A DNA stretch of 64,000 nt from Candidatus Megaera polyxenophila. Lineage in GTDB: Bacteria > Pseudomonadota > Alphaproteobacteria > Rickettsiales > Rickettsiaceae. Every line of letters begins with the position of its first letter. Position 1 is the stretch's first letter. Location of the stretch: the NCBI GenBank assembly GCA_037101405.1, contig AP017965.1, positions 1-64,000 of the forward strand, read 5' to 3'. Positions 1 to 9,049 of the stretch are shown here, in pieces. A program made the position numbers and the translations under genes. Under the pieces are notes generated by a model. That model saw nothing but the letters and a program-made list of their open reading frames with translations. It was not told the DNA's origin and ran no database searches.

Positions 1-2568
1 ATGCAAAATTTATCACTTTTTGAGAGTAATTCTCAACGGTCTACTGTAGAGAATCACTTATCTTTCAACTTTAACAATTATACCAAGCTTAGATTTACTA
101 CGTTCTCATTTTTTACAGAGACCAAATCCTACACTCCGCTAACTGGCTGCGTATTAGAATATATCCTTACAACTATTAACCTTACGAGTACTGAGAAACT
201 CTATTATTTACTTGCAGATAGCCTTGCATTAATTGGAAAAAACAAGGGATATAGTAGATCTTGCGCACTTCCAAGTGAAGACTGGGCCAAATATCTTGGC
301 TGCTCGAGGTCTTTAATTTTTACCATGCAAAAAAGTTTAGAACAGAAGGGATATTTTATTATAAATAAGGACTTTGATCATATAGGACGCAATAAAAGAA
401 ATCTTATTACTCCTACTCTTCCGCCTCCGGTTTTTAATAACCTAAACGAAAATTTTCCTGATAGGATAGGGGATCATCATCCTTATGATCCTTTAAGTGA
501 ATGTAAAAGGTCTTATCTAGATAGAACCAAGTTATTTATAAAACTGAATTATAACCTTTTAAAGGTCATTACCACAAATAGCTATCTAAATCCTATGCAG
601 AAAGTTTTATGGCTGAGTTTCTACAATAGATGTTATAAAAATCATATGCTTCAGGCAAAAGAAGATTTTTACGTTGATAAATATAGTTACAATGACGGTT
701 CCAGTTTTTCTTTTATCTCTTCTTACAAGGAAATAGCAGAACAACATTCCTGCAATACCAAACATTTATCAAAATCTCTAAAAAGCCTGGAAGATCTTGG
801 TTTTATAAAAGCGCAAAATATTTACGTTAGAAAGAAAAGAAGCGATAATGCTGATAATAAAATACAGGAAAGGCAAGACGAGTCTTTGTGGAAAATCACT
901 CCTTCTTTACCTGAAGACTATATTTTAGAATTAGAGAAAGTAAAAGATCGATCTAACCTTATATTAAGTGATATAAAAGTTACAGCATATACAGAAACCT
1001 TTAGTCCAAACCTAATTGGAAATTGTTTGGTATTAGGAGGAGTAAAATTTGATTTAAACACGGAGCAATCCGATTTTTTTAAATCTTTAATCACCTGTGA
1101 TAGCAATGATAACGGTAGTGTAGTTCCTATTTCACCAATACCGCATACTCCATCCGATGAATCATATACTGATTCCATAATGGAAGAATTGGATATGAAT
1201 GATGGTGGGGATGGAGAAGATAAATCAGACGAATTTTCCAGGTTTAATAATAGTAATTCTACGCCTGATGCATCTAAAACCATGCCGATTCCTTCAGCTT
1301 CAGAAAGGTCAGGTAATAAGGGAGAGGAGAATAATGGAATCAAATTTGACCCTACTTTCGCAAAATCTGGACTACTATTTAATAAAGATCCTTTATTAAA
1401 AATAAAAGATTTAAAAAGTAACTTAGAAGCAAAGCCAAAAGTTATTTTTAATAATTTTTTAAAGAAATTTAAAATAGAAGATAATATTGATGATATATCT
1501 TCTAATAAACAAAAAGGTAATAATTATAAAAACCATAAGTTTAATATTTGTTCTGAGCTAATTCGAAATAAATTAAAAGAATTATCTAAAGACAAAGCCG
1601 ATAAAGCTAGAAAGTTTGCTTACTCATTATTGTCCAAAAAATTAGCTAAAGGTTATGCTGCTTCCTTAAGTAAAGGAGAACTAGCCAAACAACTAATTCA
1701 CCACGCAGCTACGTGGAAACCTACAAAGCTTGGTTCTATTTCAAGGGAACAAGAAATCGATACCGCACTAAGCGTTGCATGGAAATCTATAATAGCAGGC
1801 ACTTGGCAACCTCCTCTAGAGTGGGCTAAGGCTGAAGTATTAAATTATGAATATTTGTTATACCTTAAAAAATATCATGAATCGGGTATTATGTCCTACG
1901 AAGTAAAGGCATTAGAGATAGAGGTAGATAAACTGCTTGGCAGGTGGTGTGATTTAGAAGGTAAGATAAAATCAAGCGTTATTTCCAAATTTGATTATAA
2001 TAAAAAATCCGATGAAGAACTTTATAAATCTCAGGATCAATTACTTTATTCTTCTAAAGATATTGTATACAAAGATATGCTCTCAGAATCTGATTATTGT
2101 AACAATGCTTTTGAAACTGAACTAGCAGAAGATGCTACGGGGGAAAGCAATATTATCCATAGTGTTGATTTGTCAAATTTATCAGATAGCCAAAAACATA
2201 TAGCTCTGTGTGGCAGCGATACGGAAATAATGGAAATTACTACGACAGACAACAAGCAGTATTTCGGCAAACTAAAAGCCATGGAAGTAGATGAACACGG
2301 TGAGTTAATTATGAGTTTTTTACCAAGTAGCCAAAGAGAATTTATTAAAAACAAGGATATTGTTAGTTTAAATGCCGGTAATACAACCTCTTATTTGAAC
2401 GTTAAACAAGATCAACTAACTTGCTATCAATATAATACTATTGAAAGTTGCAGAAATAATATAGAATTTACTCAAGGAAAGACACAAGGTTTTAAGAGCT
2501 TGGATGAAGCCGTATCGAGTATTTTTAATAAATTATTACCTATTATTAATAATGATCTTGATAAGTAG
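1..2568 (+). CDS. Large plasmid-type protein with two winged-helix-like regions
   Basis: The frame is open from the first base, which is an ATG, so the true start could lie upstream. The 855-residue product has two helix-turn-helix-like stretches, about residues 88-120 and 240-275 (each an AE/SEDW-type helix then a K-S-L recognition-like helix and a basic strand). A long acidic, Ser/Asn-rich linker follows (about 370-450), then a Lys-rich helical C-terminal half. No catalytic motif is visible. Rickettsial plasmids often carry large HTH proteins of unknown role near rep genes. A role in DNA binding or replication control is inference only. It is not preceded by any visible operon partner and ends 191 bases before the next gene. 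Confidence 0.7.
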   Translation: MQNLSLFESNSQRSTVENHLSFNFNNYTKLRFTTFSFFTETKSYTPLTGCVLEYILTTINLTSTEKLYYLLADSLALIGKNKGYSRSCALPSEDWAKYLGCSRSLIFTMQKSLEQKGYFIINKDFDHIGRNKRNLITPTLPPPVFNNLNENFPDRIGDHHPYDPLSECKRSYLDRTKLFIKLNYNLLKVITTNSYLNPMQKVLWLSFYNRCYKNHMLQAKEDFYVDKYSYNDGSSFSFISSYKEIAEQHSCNTKHLSKSLKSLEDLGFIKAQNIYVRKKRSDNADNKIQERQDESLWKITPSLPEDYILELEKVKDRSNLILSDIKVTAYTETFSPNLIGNCLVLGGVKFDLNTEQSDFFKSLITCDSNDNGSVVPISPIPHTPSDESYTDSIMEELDMNDGGDGEDKSDEFSRFNNSNSTPDASKTMPIPSASERSGNKGEENNGIKFDPTFAKSGLLFNKDPLLKIKDLKSNLEAKPKVIFNNFLKKFKIEDNIDDISSNKQKGNNYKNHKFNICSELIRNKLKELSKDKADKARKFAYSLLSKKLAKGYAASLSKGELAKQLIHHAATWKPTKLGSISREQEIDTALSVAWKSIIAGTWQPPLEWAKAEVLNYEYLLYLKKYHESGIMSYEVKALEIEVDKLLGRWCDLEGKIKSSVISKFDYNKKSDEELYKSQDQLLYSSKDIVYKDMLSESDYCNNAFETELAEDATGESNIIHSVDLSNLSDSQKHIALCGSDTEIMEITTTDNKQYFGKLKAMEVDEHGELIMSFLPSSQREFIKNKDIVSLNAGNTTSYLNVKQDQLTCYQYNTIESCRNNIEFTQGKTQGFKSLDEAVSSIFNKLLPIINNDLDK

Positions 2569-2759
2569 GGTTTTATAGATAAATTGCTTCATTAAGGAAT
2601 AAACGGAGAATATAGTATAAATATTAACTAAAAGTTAAAAAGAAAGCATTATACTTTATGACGGTATTAATACAAAAAGAACAAATAATGATTTTATGAA
2701 ATGCTACAAAGCATCTGCGCATATAATCGTTAGTTAGAATTATTAATGGTGATAATCCG

Positions 2760-4157
2760 ATGCTTTACAAAAAAATTTATCGGTTTTTAGCTAAATTTAA
2801 GAAGATAAAATATACTTTATTAATATCTTACATTTTAAGTTTTATAATTTTATCTGTTTTTTCAAGTATTAAATTTAAATTAAGTTTAATAGAAAAAGAT
2901 AAAGAATATTACCGAATCTTGCATACAACGAGACAAATTCACTTAGAAGTTATTGAAAATGAATTAATGAAAATTTTAAACGTATTGGAGATAGTACACG
3001 ACAAACCTAATAATGTGGATTTTTTTAAAAGGAATTTATTACTTAATTTTATAAGAATTTCAAATATTACCGAGCATATAGAGAAGCCTTTTAAAATAGA
3101 TAATTCCTTTAATTCGACCGAGATTACTGCCGGATTTTATAGCGTTCGAGTAGACACACAGTTGCTAAAAAGATTTATATCTAAAAATATTCCCCAAAAC
3201 ATTAACTTTAAAATTGATATTAATAATCAAGTAATTGTGGGTAACGGAAATAAAGGAGATATTTTTATTAAAAATACAGTAACCTCGCCTTTTTCATCAG
3301 TTATTACCTTAATCTTATCAATTAAAGAAGATTATATATCTGAAGATAAGAATAAGATTATCAGAGCGCAAATATTAGAGTTTATTATTATAATAACTCC
3401 GATCATAATAATAAACATCATGTTTGGAAAAATATATCTGTTTTCAATTACTAGAAGATTTAAAACTATGAAATTATCTTATGTAAATCTGCGGGAGGAG
3501 CAAAGTTTACTCTCACGACATATGAAAACAAAAAATAAGTATAATGAATTACTTATAACTAAAATAAAACAAAAAGTAAAAAATAAAGCTTTAGAAGTAG
3601 AGGATAGTTTAGATGATTTATTATACTTTCCCTTGTTAATAGAAGAAGATCAGTGCAGCTCTATTGAGAGTGCTATATTTTTTGAAGACTTAACTTCATT
3701 TTTTCAGTATTCAATAAATAAGAAAAAAATAGATTTTCGATACTCGGTTACTTGTAACGTTTTTACCGTTTATTTATCCAAAGAAAATTTTTATCAATTA
3801 ACTTTTAGTTTGTTTCATAATGTTTTGCATTTATTAAATAACAAATCCTTTTTATTTATCAAATTTGAAATAAAAAATAACTTGTTGAGTAAGATAATTA
3901 TCAAATATACCGGATTTCAGTTAAGTAAAGAGCAAATGAAAAGCTATACTGAAGAACAAGGTAAGGGAGAAATATTTCTACTAAATATGCATAATACCTT
4001 AAAAGGACTAGAAAAGCTTTGTGTTAATTGTGAAACTAAAAGCAGTGATGATCAAAACATTATACAACTGAATTTTCAAGTTATAACTCAGAGTAGTAAG
4101 GTAAGAAAAAATGACGATAATAATATTATTAATTTACGTGATTACCGCAACAAATGA
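2760..4157 (+). CDS. Two-TM membrane sensor, kinase-like but lacking catalytic boxes
   Basis: The 465-residue protein has a membrane segment at about residues 20-38, a predicted extracytoplasmic region of about 150 residues, and a second membrane segment near 203-222. A cytoplasmic coiled region follows (about 235-290), then a divergent domain with the length and secondary-structure feel of a histidine kinase. I cannot find an H-box with a phospho-acceptor His followed by Glu, and the N, G1 and G2 ATP-binding motifs are not recognisable. It is therefore probably a degenerate kinase or a non-catalytic sensor. The gene entering at 63570 has the same N-terminal design. ATG start; no clear Shine-Dalgarno. 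Confidence 0.65.
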   Translation: MLYKKIYRFLAKFKKIKYTLLISYILSFIILSVFSSIKFKLSLIEKDKEYYRILHTTRQIHLEVIENELMKILNVLEIVHDKPNNVDFFKRNLLLNFIRISNITEHIEKPFKIDNSFNSTEITAGFYSVRVDTQLLKRFISKNIPQNINFKIDINNQVIVGNGNKGDIFIKNTVTSPFSSVITLILSIKEDYISEDKNKIIRAQILEFIIIITPIIIINIMFGKIYLFSITRRFKTMKLSYVNLREEQSLLSRHMKTKNKYNELLITKIKQKVKNKALEVEDSLDDLLYFPLLIEEDQCSSIESAIFFEDLTSFFQYSINKKKIDFRYSVTCNVFTVYLSKENFYQLTFSLFHNVLHLLNNKSFLFIKFEIKNNLLSKIIIKYTGFQLSKEQMKSYTEEQGKGEIFLLNMHNTLKGLEKLCVNCETKSSDDQNIIQLNFQVITQSSKVRKNDDNNIINLRDYRNK

Positions 4158-4452
4158 AGAATAAATATCTTTATTATTGTAAATTTGGGAGAAAAACCCT
4201 GCACTTGCAGTGCAGAGTGATTAACTAAAGGAATAAATTTTTTACAACTACTGTAATATTTTGTCGGGCACTACAAAACTAATAAGCATATAAAAATGGC
4301 TTGTTTCAAGGCATTGCTGTGCTAAATTTTTACAAAATTGCAATATTTTGGATAATTTCGTACCAATTTGGCAAAAGAGATTATGATGAACACATATACA
4401 AAGAATGGCACTTAATTCAAAATAAATAATAAAATTGTTAAAGAATAGAGCT
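4158..4452. other. Intergenic, small palindrome
   Basis: About 295 bases between the sensor gene and the STAND gene. A short inverted repeat (TGCAC-TTGCA-GTGCA) lies near 4200-4215 and could be part of a terminator, but no T-run follows directly. No gene is apparent. Confidence 0.4.
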
Positions 4453-6696
4453 ATGAAAAAATTTCTGCTAATAGTTATGGTGTTAGTTATTTATAATCCA
4501 GCTTTTACTAGAGCAGAACAAATATCTAATTTGATTATGCCAGTTAGTTATTTTGTAGATCATGTTAAGCAATTAAATCTATTAAAAGAAAATTTGACTA
4601 AGTATAGGCAAGCAAGTGTTATAGGGGTTAGTGGGCTAGGTAAAACTCAAGTGACCAGAATGTATGTTCATGAAAATAAAGATTATTATGAGATAATTTG
4701 GTTCATTGATTGCAATTTAGATATTAATGAAGAACTTTTAAAATTAGCCAAGGCTATTAATGCTGTTGCCAAAACCAAGTTGATTTCAGAGGAGGATATA
4801 TTCTTAGTAAAAAAAGAATTATTAGCATATTTATCAAATAAAGATCATTGGTTATTGGTGTTTGATAACTTAAAAATAAACGAAAATCAAAAGATAAAGG
4901 AATTTATTGATTGGGAACATAACGGACATGTTATTTTTGTTTCCCAAGATCGAGATTTACTAACTAATATAGTTAAAATGAGCCGTCTTGAGAGAAGTGA
5001 TGCTATTATTTTAGCTAAGAATCTTTTATATAATAAAGATCCTCAATCTGTAGAGTTTTTAGCTAAAGCATTTGACGGTTATCCAATATTAATAGTACAG
5101 GGAGCACAATTATTAAATGTAGTAGCAGGTTTAAATATGGAAGAGTATAAAAAACAAGTTAATCAATCAGAAGATAAAATAAAGTTAAACGTTACTTTAG
5201 CATTAAATGAGCTAAAGCCTTCAGCTAAGCAATTATTAAATAAGATAGCTTTAATTAACAATCAAGCTTTTTCTAAACAATTACTTGGTATTATTACCGA
5301 TAGCAAGGATACGCTTGATAGCGACATTTTGGAGTTATCGAAATTTTCCCTGATTAGTAATACTGATGATAATAAAGAAAATCCTATATTTGAAATGTAC
5401 GATATAATTGCAGAAAAAATAGCAGAGATTAACGGAGCAAAAAATAATCAGATTTATTTAGAAGATATTATAGCTAAATTTAAGTATTCTATACCAAGCG
5501 GTGTAGTTGAGGAAAGAATTTTTATCGATAAAAAAACTATCCGTGAAAATTTAAGCATCATTTTTAAAAGCTCAGAAAAATATAATGTAACTATATATAA
5601 AATGATGGATCTGGGGTTTTATAGCCTTAGCAGTTATTTAAATATTTTTGATTATTATAATGCTAAAAAAATGGTTGATTGGCTTAATAAAAATGAGCAG
5701 GCAGGAAAATTTACATTATTATTAATGGATAATGATGCAAAACAAACATACGCAAGATATTTAGGTTTAATAGGAGCATATTATATACATAAAGATGCAA
5801 ACCGAAATAAGTCTTTAGAGTATTATTTAAAAGCTAATCAAGTACTAGAAGGTGTTAAAAATGCTGAAACTATAAAAAACAATATATTTTATAATTTAGC
5901 GATAGGTAACATTCACTTAGGAAATCTTGAAGAAGCAGAAAAATATATTCATTTTATGGAAGAGCTGTTTGAGCGTAAACTTGTTAATGAATCTGATATT
6001 AGTTTTTTATATTTTATTAAGGCAAGATTAGCATGTTTTAACGGACAATATATTGAAGCTTTAACACAAATTAATAACTGTATAGACGTACATATAAAGC
6101 TAGGGGTGCCTATTGATGATTTGTTTTATACACAGTTATATTTACTTAAGGCAGGCATTTTAAACTTTATGGGTAAATATCAGGAAGCATATGAACAAGC
6201 CCAGCAATTATATAAAATGTATAAGCCTGTCAAGCAAGAAGATCACGAAATATTTGGACGTATTTATGTTCAAATGTCAAGAGCAGAGTTTGGTTTAGGT
6301 AATAGTAATAAGGCTCTAGATTATGCTCAAAAAGCCAAGAATATTTTTATTCACGACAAGTCAAGAAACAATGAGAATCTAAAAGCGTCAAAAGATACAA
6401 ATTTAGTCACAGTTTTCATTACTGAAGGAGATATATTAAGTTCTTTAGGTAAGCTAGAAGAAGCGATCAGTGCTTATCAACAGGCTGAAACTATTTATAA
6501 TAACTGTTTAGGACAAAATCTAAAAATTGAACCAGTAAGTTTATTATACTTTAAAGCGGCATCAACTGCCTTAAAATCAAATGATGATTTTTTCTATAAG
6601 CATTACTTATTTAAGCATGAACAAATTTTTGGTTACAACCATCCAAGAACAAAAGAATTATACAAATTAGCTCTCACAAAAAATAATAAAGACTAA
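4453..6696 (+). CDS. Secreted NB-ARC/STAND ATPase with TPR repeats
   Basis: I chose the ATG at 4453 over an in-frame TTG at 4435 because it places a classic signal peptide first (MKK, hydrophobic core, cleavage near T-R-A-E, residues 1-22). An NB-ARC-type NTPase follows: Walker A GVSGLGKTQ at 58-66, Walker B WLLVFDNL at 133-140, and a GLPL-like GYPILIVQGA near 219. A winged-helix-like part comes next, then TPR repeats from about residue 440 to the end. NB-ARC/TPR STAND proteins are signal-responsive switches found in bacterial signalling and defence and in eukaryotic innate immunity. An export signal on one is unusual and suggests either a periplasmic protein or a secreted effector (inference). 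It is monocistronic. Confidence 0.8.
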   Translation: MKKFLLIVMVLVIYNPAFTRAEQISNLIMPVSYFVDHVKQLNLLKENLTKYRQASVIGVSGLGKTQVTRMYVHENKDYYEIIWFIDCNLDINEELLKLAKAINAVAKTKLISEEDIFLVKKELLAYLSNKDHWLLVFDNLKINENQKIKEFIDWEHNGHVIFVSQDRDLLTNIVKMSRLERSDAIILAKNLLYNKDPQSVEFLAKAFDGYPILIVQGAQLLNVVAGLNMEEYKKQVNQSEDKIKLNVTLALNELKPSAKQLLNKIALINNQAFSKQLLGIITDSKDTLDSDILELSKFSLISNTDDNKENPIFEMYDIIAEKIAEINGAKNNQIYLEDIIAKFKYSIPSGVVEERIFIDKKTIRENLSIIFKSSEKYNVTIYKMMDLGFYSLSSYLNIFDYYNAKKMVDWLNKNEQAGKFTLLLMDNDAKQTYARYLGLIGAYYIHKDANRNKSLEYYLKANQVLEGVKNAETIKNNIFYNLAIGNIHLGNLEEAEKYIHFMEELFERKLVNESDISFLYFIKARLACFNGQYIEALTQINNCIDVHIKLGVPIDDLFYTQLYLLKAGILNFMGKYQEAYEQAQQLYKMYKPVKQEDHEIFGRIYVQMSRAEFGLGNSNKALDYAQKAKNIFIHDKSRNNENLKASKDTNLVTVFITEGDILSSLGKLEEAISAYQQAETIYNNCLGQNLKIEPVSLLYFKAASTALKSNDDFFYKHYLFKHEQIFGYNHPRTKELYKLALTKNNKD

Positions 6697-6837
6697 TTAA
6701 CTTTTTGTTAATTCCTGTTCTATGTGAAAATTCAAGAACATTGGTATCACTTTATTAATCAGTTTCTACAAAAATTAACCCAGTAAAGTATAAGTGTCGG
6801 GTATTTAATTGGTGAGTTAATAGTTGCTAAGAAATAT

Positions 6838-7281
6838 TTATTTAATTAGTTTTTGTTCTAGAAACCACTGAGCAAAATTTTGATCAAAGATTTTGGATTT
6901 TGTATTCAGACAATATTTATAAATTTCTTCAACGCAATATATAACATCGGACAGTGATAGTTGTCCTAGGTTATTTATTTCTATAAATTGCATAACATAA
7001 TTACAGATGCTTTGAAATAAAGAGAGGTCAAAATTAGTATCAAATTTTCCTGCGGTATTAGGCATTTGTATAAATCCTTCCCGTCCTAATAACTCGTCTA
7101 CCGAGCATTCAAGAATATTTGCTATTTTTAACACGGTATCGATAGTAGGGTTTTTAGATCTATCGCTTAATATATTGCGAATAGCATTAGATTGTAAACC
7201 TGCTTGGTGTTCTAAATCTCTTATGCTATGCCTGTGTTTGTTAGCATGTTCTAGTATTTTCTTTTTTAAAATTATTGTCAT
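6838..7281 (-). CDS. XRE-family transcriptional repressor
   Basis: A 147-residue protein with an N-terminal HTH_3/XRE domain at about residues 5-65. The sequence runs from the first helix through IRDLEHQAGLQSNAIRNIL, then NPTIDTVLKIANILECSVDELLG, which is typical of Cro/C1-type repressors. The C-terminal 70 residues are helical and unassigned. It is transcribed away from the rep gene at 7616. The shared 330-base interval holds a promoter and a perfect inverted repeat, so it probably represses itself and/or rep (inference from position). Confidence 0.85.
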   Translation of the reverse strand: MTIILKKKILEHANKHRHSIRDLEHQAGLQSNAIRNILSDRSKNPTIDTVLKIANILECSVDELLGREGFIQMPNTAGKFDTNFDLSLFQSICNYVMQFIEINNLGQLSLSDVIYCVEEIYKYCLNTKSKIFDQNFAQWFLEQKLIK

Positions 7282-7300
7282 TAAAAATAAAAAAATGTAG

Positions 7301-7330
7301 TTGACATTAAATTAGACATTTGATTATTAT
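7301..7330 (+). promoter_or_regulatory. Candidate sigma70 promoter for rep
   Basis: TTGACA at 7301-7306, an 18-base gap, then TATTAT at 7325-7330. The -35 lies in an imperfect direct repeat (TTGACATT then TTAGACATT), which could be part of a repressor site. It points towards the replication gene. Confidence 0.5.
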
Positions 7331-7349
7331 ACATATATAAACTATTTTT

Positions 7350-7374
7350 GTATATGTATAAGTAATACATATAC
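7350..7374. repeat. Perfect inverted repeat, candidate operator or origin element
   Basis: GTATATGTAT, 5-base spacer, ATACATATAC. It sits in the xre-rep intergenic region, an expected place for a repressor operator or an origin-type binding site. The role is inferred from position only. Confidence 0.5.
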
Positions 7375-7615
7375 ACAGATAATAAATATATATTTTACGT
7401 ATACCTAGTTATATATGTTTTATGTATAAAAGCAAATTAAACACTTATAAAGTAGTATAAAAAATAAGACTAGAATAAAAACGCTGACAAAGACAAAAGC
7501 CAATAAGTACCGTTCTCTCGTCAAATTGAATAAGTACTTACCGGCTTTAATAGAACAGGTAAACCCTTTTTGGGTAACCGAATTACACAATGTTTTAAAC
7601 AACATAGGTAGAAGG

Positions 7616-9049
7616 ATGATAGTATCAAACATTAATAAAAGCAATGAGAAAGTTAATATCTCGGCTTATTCTTTAGAACCGGGCAATATAGTCCCGCATA
7701 ACTGGTATCATACTTTACTACGTCCTTGCGGCAAATCAGATACTACCGCTATTACTATTTTATCCGAGCTGGTATTTCTACATCGTTATAACGGAGCTAC
7801 GGAGTTTCAATTAAATTTTGCTTATTTTGCCCGTAAGTTCAACTTCGGCCTTTCTCAGGTTAAAGATGCAGTAATAAGACTGGAAAAATTATCTTTACTT
7901 AAAAGAGATCTTAGAACCATTATAGTACAGGGGCGGCGTTTTACGAATGAAATGTTTCTTCTCTTAAATATATCGAACGTTCTTAAACTAAATCCCAACA
8001 ATAAAACTTTCGATCAAAATAATTCTAATGGTAGCTTAGAGCTTGAGTTAAAAAAATTTCCCTTAAGCGGTAGAAAAGAACGTACTAGCTCTCTTGAATT
8101 TTCTTCGGATAATAAGATTAAGAGAGAAAATAATAAGAAATCTAGATCTGCGGGATCTAATTTTAATTCAAATAATTCTTTGGTAAAAGAACTTGGATCG
8201 ACTAATCGTAGATTCGGTTTTTCTTCATTTTATCCTTTAGGTCAAGCCGATATCGATACCTTACGCCGCTTAAGCAGTCGGGAATTTTCGAGCAACGCTA
8301 TTAACGAGATTCTACTTAGTTTGTCTCGTAAATTACCTAATCACGACTTTCCTCATAAGAAGGCATTTATCAACTACATGGCAAAAGCATTGTCTTACGA
8401 GATGAGAGATGCCGTCAAGATTAGCAATGAGAGTTTTAGAATTAAATCCAATATTTCCTCGCGTGATACAAACTTTAAGCAGCAAGTGCCGTTTTTAAGT
8501 CATATAGAAGAAAGCACTGATACTACTCTCGCAGCGCAGTTAAGCCATAAACTTGCCTCTATCTTACCGCCTGATCTTGCTTATAACTTTTTGCTGGCGG
8601 CAAAATTTCCTGCCCATGCAGAGGAAAACAGTTTTGGAATCAGTTTACAGAAGAATATTGACCTAAGTGAAATGCAATACCGTCTGATACTGGAGCAGGT
8701 ACAGTCAGTATACGGCTCATTCATCAGCAGTCTTGAATTTATAATTAAAAATCAGGAAATACCAACTTCTGTCCTATCTCCCGCTGCTTTTTCGGTGGGT
8801 AATAATGAATCTGAAATGTTCCTAAGGGTCTGGGGTAGAATCCGTGCTGGGCTGATTAAAACCTGCGGCGAGGGAATAGATCGTAACTGGTTTTCAAAGC
8901 TTACGGCAAATATTGATGAAGAAAGAGGTGAAATAAAACTGCAAGCTCCAACTTTATTTATCAGGGACTGGATACAGAGGAACTATCAGCATCTGCTTGA
9001 GAGGTTCTGCAATAAAGAAAATTACCGCTTAATGGAGATTACTGTATGA
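7616..9049 (+). CDS. Plasmid replication initiator with C-terminal DnaA N-domain-like region
   Basis: The frame opens with a TTG at 7526, but I prefer the ATG at 7616. From there the protein aligns end to end with the second copy at 60042 (shared NI-PH-W-Y near the start, then a winged-helix region, basic Ser-rich linker, SGREF and FINYMAKAL motifs). The last 80 residues (WGRIRAGLI, then DRNWFSKLTANIDEERGEI, KDWI-like end) match the DnaA domain I-type module seen in rickettsial plasmid DnaA-like Rep proteins. It probably initiates plasmid replication. The gene overlaps the next by ATGA, so the two are translationally coupled. Start uncertain. Confidence 0.8.
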   Translation: MIVSNINKSNEKVNISAYSLEPGNIVPHNWYHTLLRPCGKSDTTAITILSELVFLHRYNGATEFQLNFAYFARKFNFGLSQVKDAVIRLEKLSLLKRDLRTIIVQGRRFTNEMFLLLNISNVLKLNPNNKTFDQNNSNGSLELELKKFPLSGRKERTSSLEFSSDNKIKRENNKKSRSAGSNFNSNNSLVKELGSTNRRFGFSSFYPLGQADIDTLRRLSSREFSSNAINEILLSLSRKLPNHDFPHKKAFINYMAKALSYEMRDAVKISNESFRIKSNISSRDTNFKQQVPFLSHIEESTDTTLAAQLSHKLASILPPDLAYNFLLAAKFPAHAEENSFGISLQKNIDLSEMQYRLILEQVQSVYGSFISSLEFIIKNQEIPTSVLSPAAFSVGNNESEMFLRVWGRIRAGLIKTCGEGIDRNWFSKLTANIDEERGEIKLQAPTLFIRDWIQRNYQHLLERFCNKENYRLMEITV

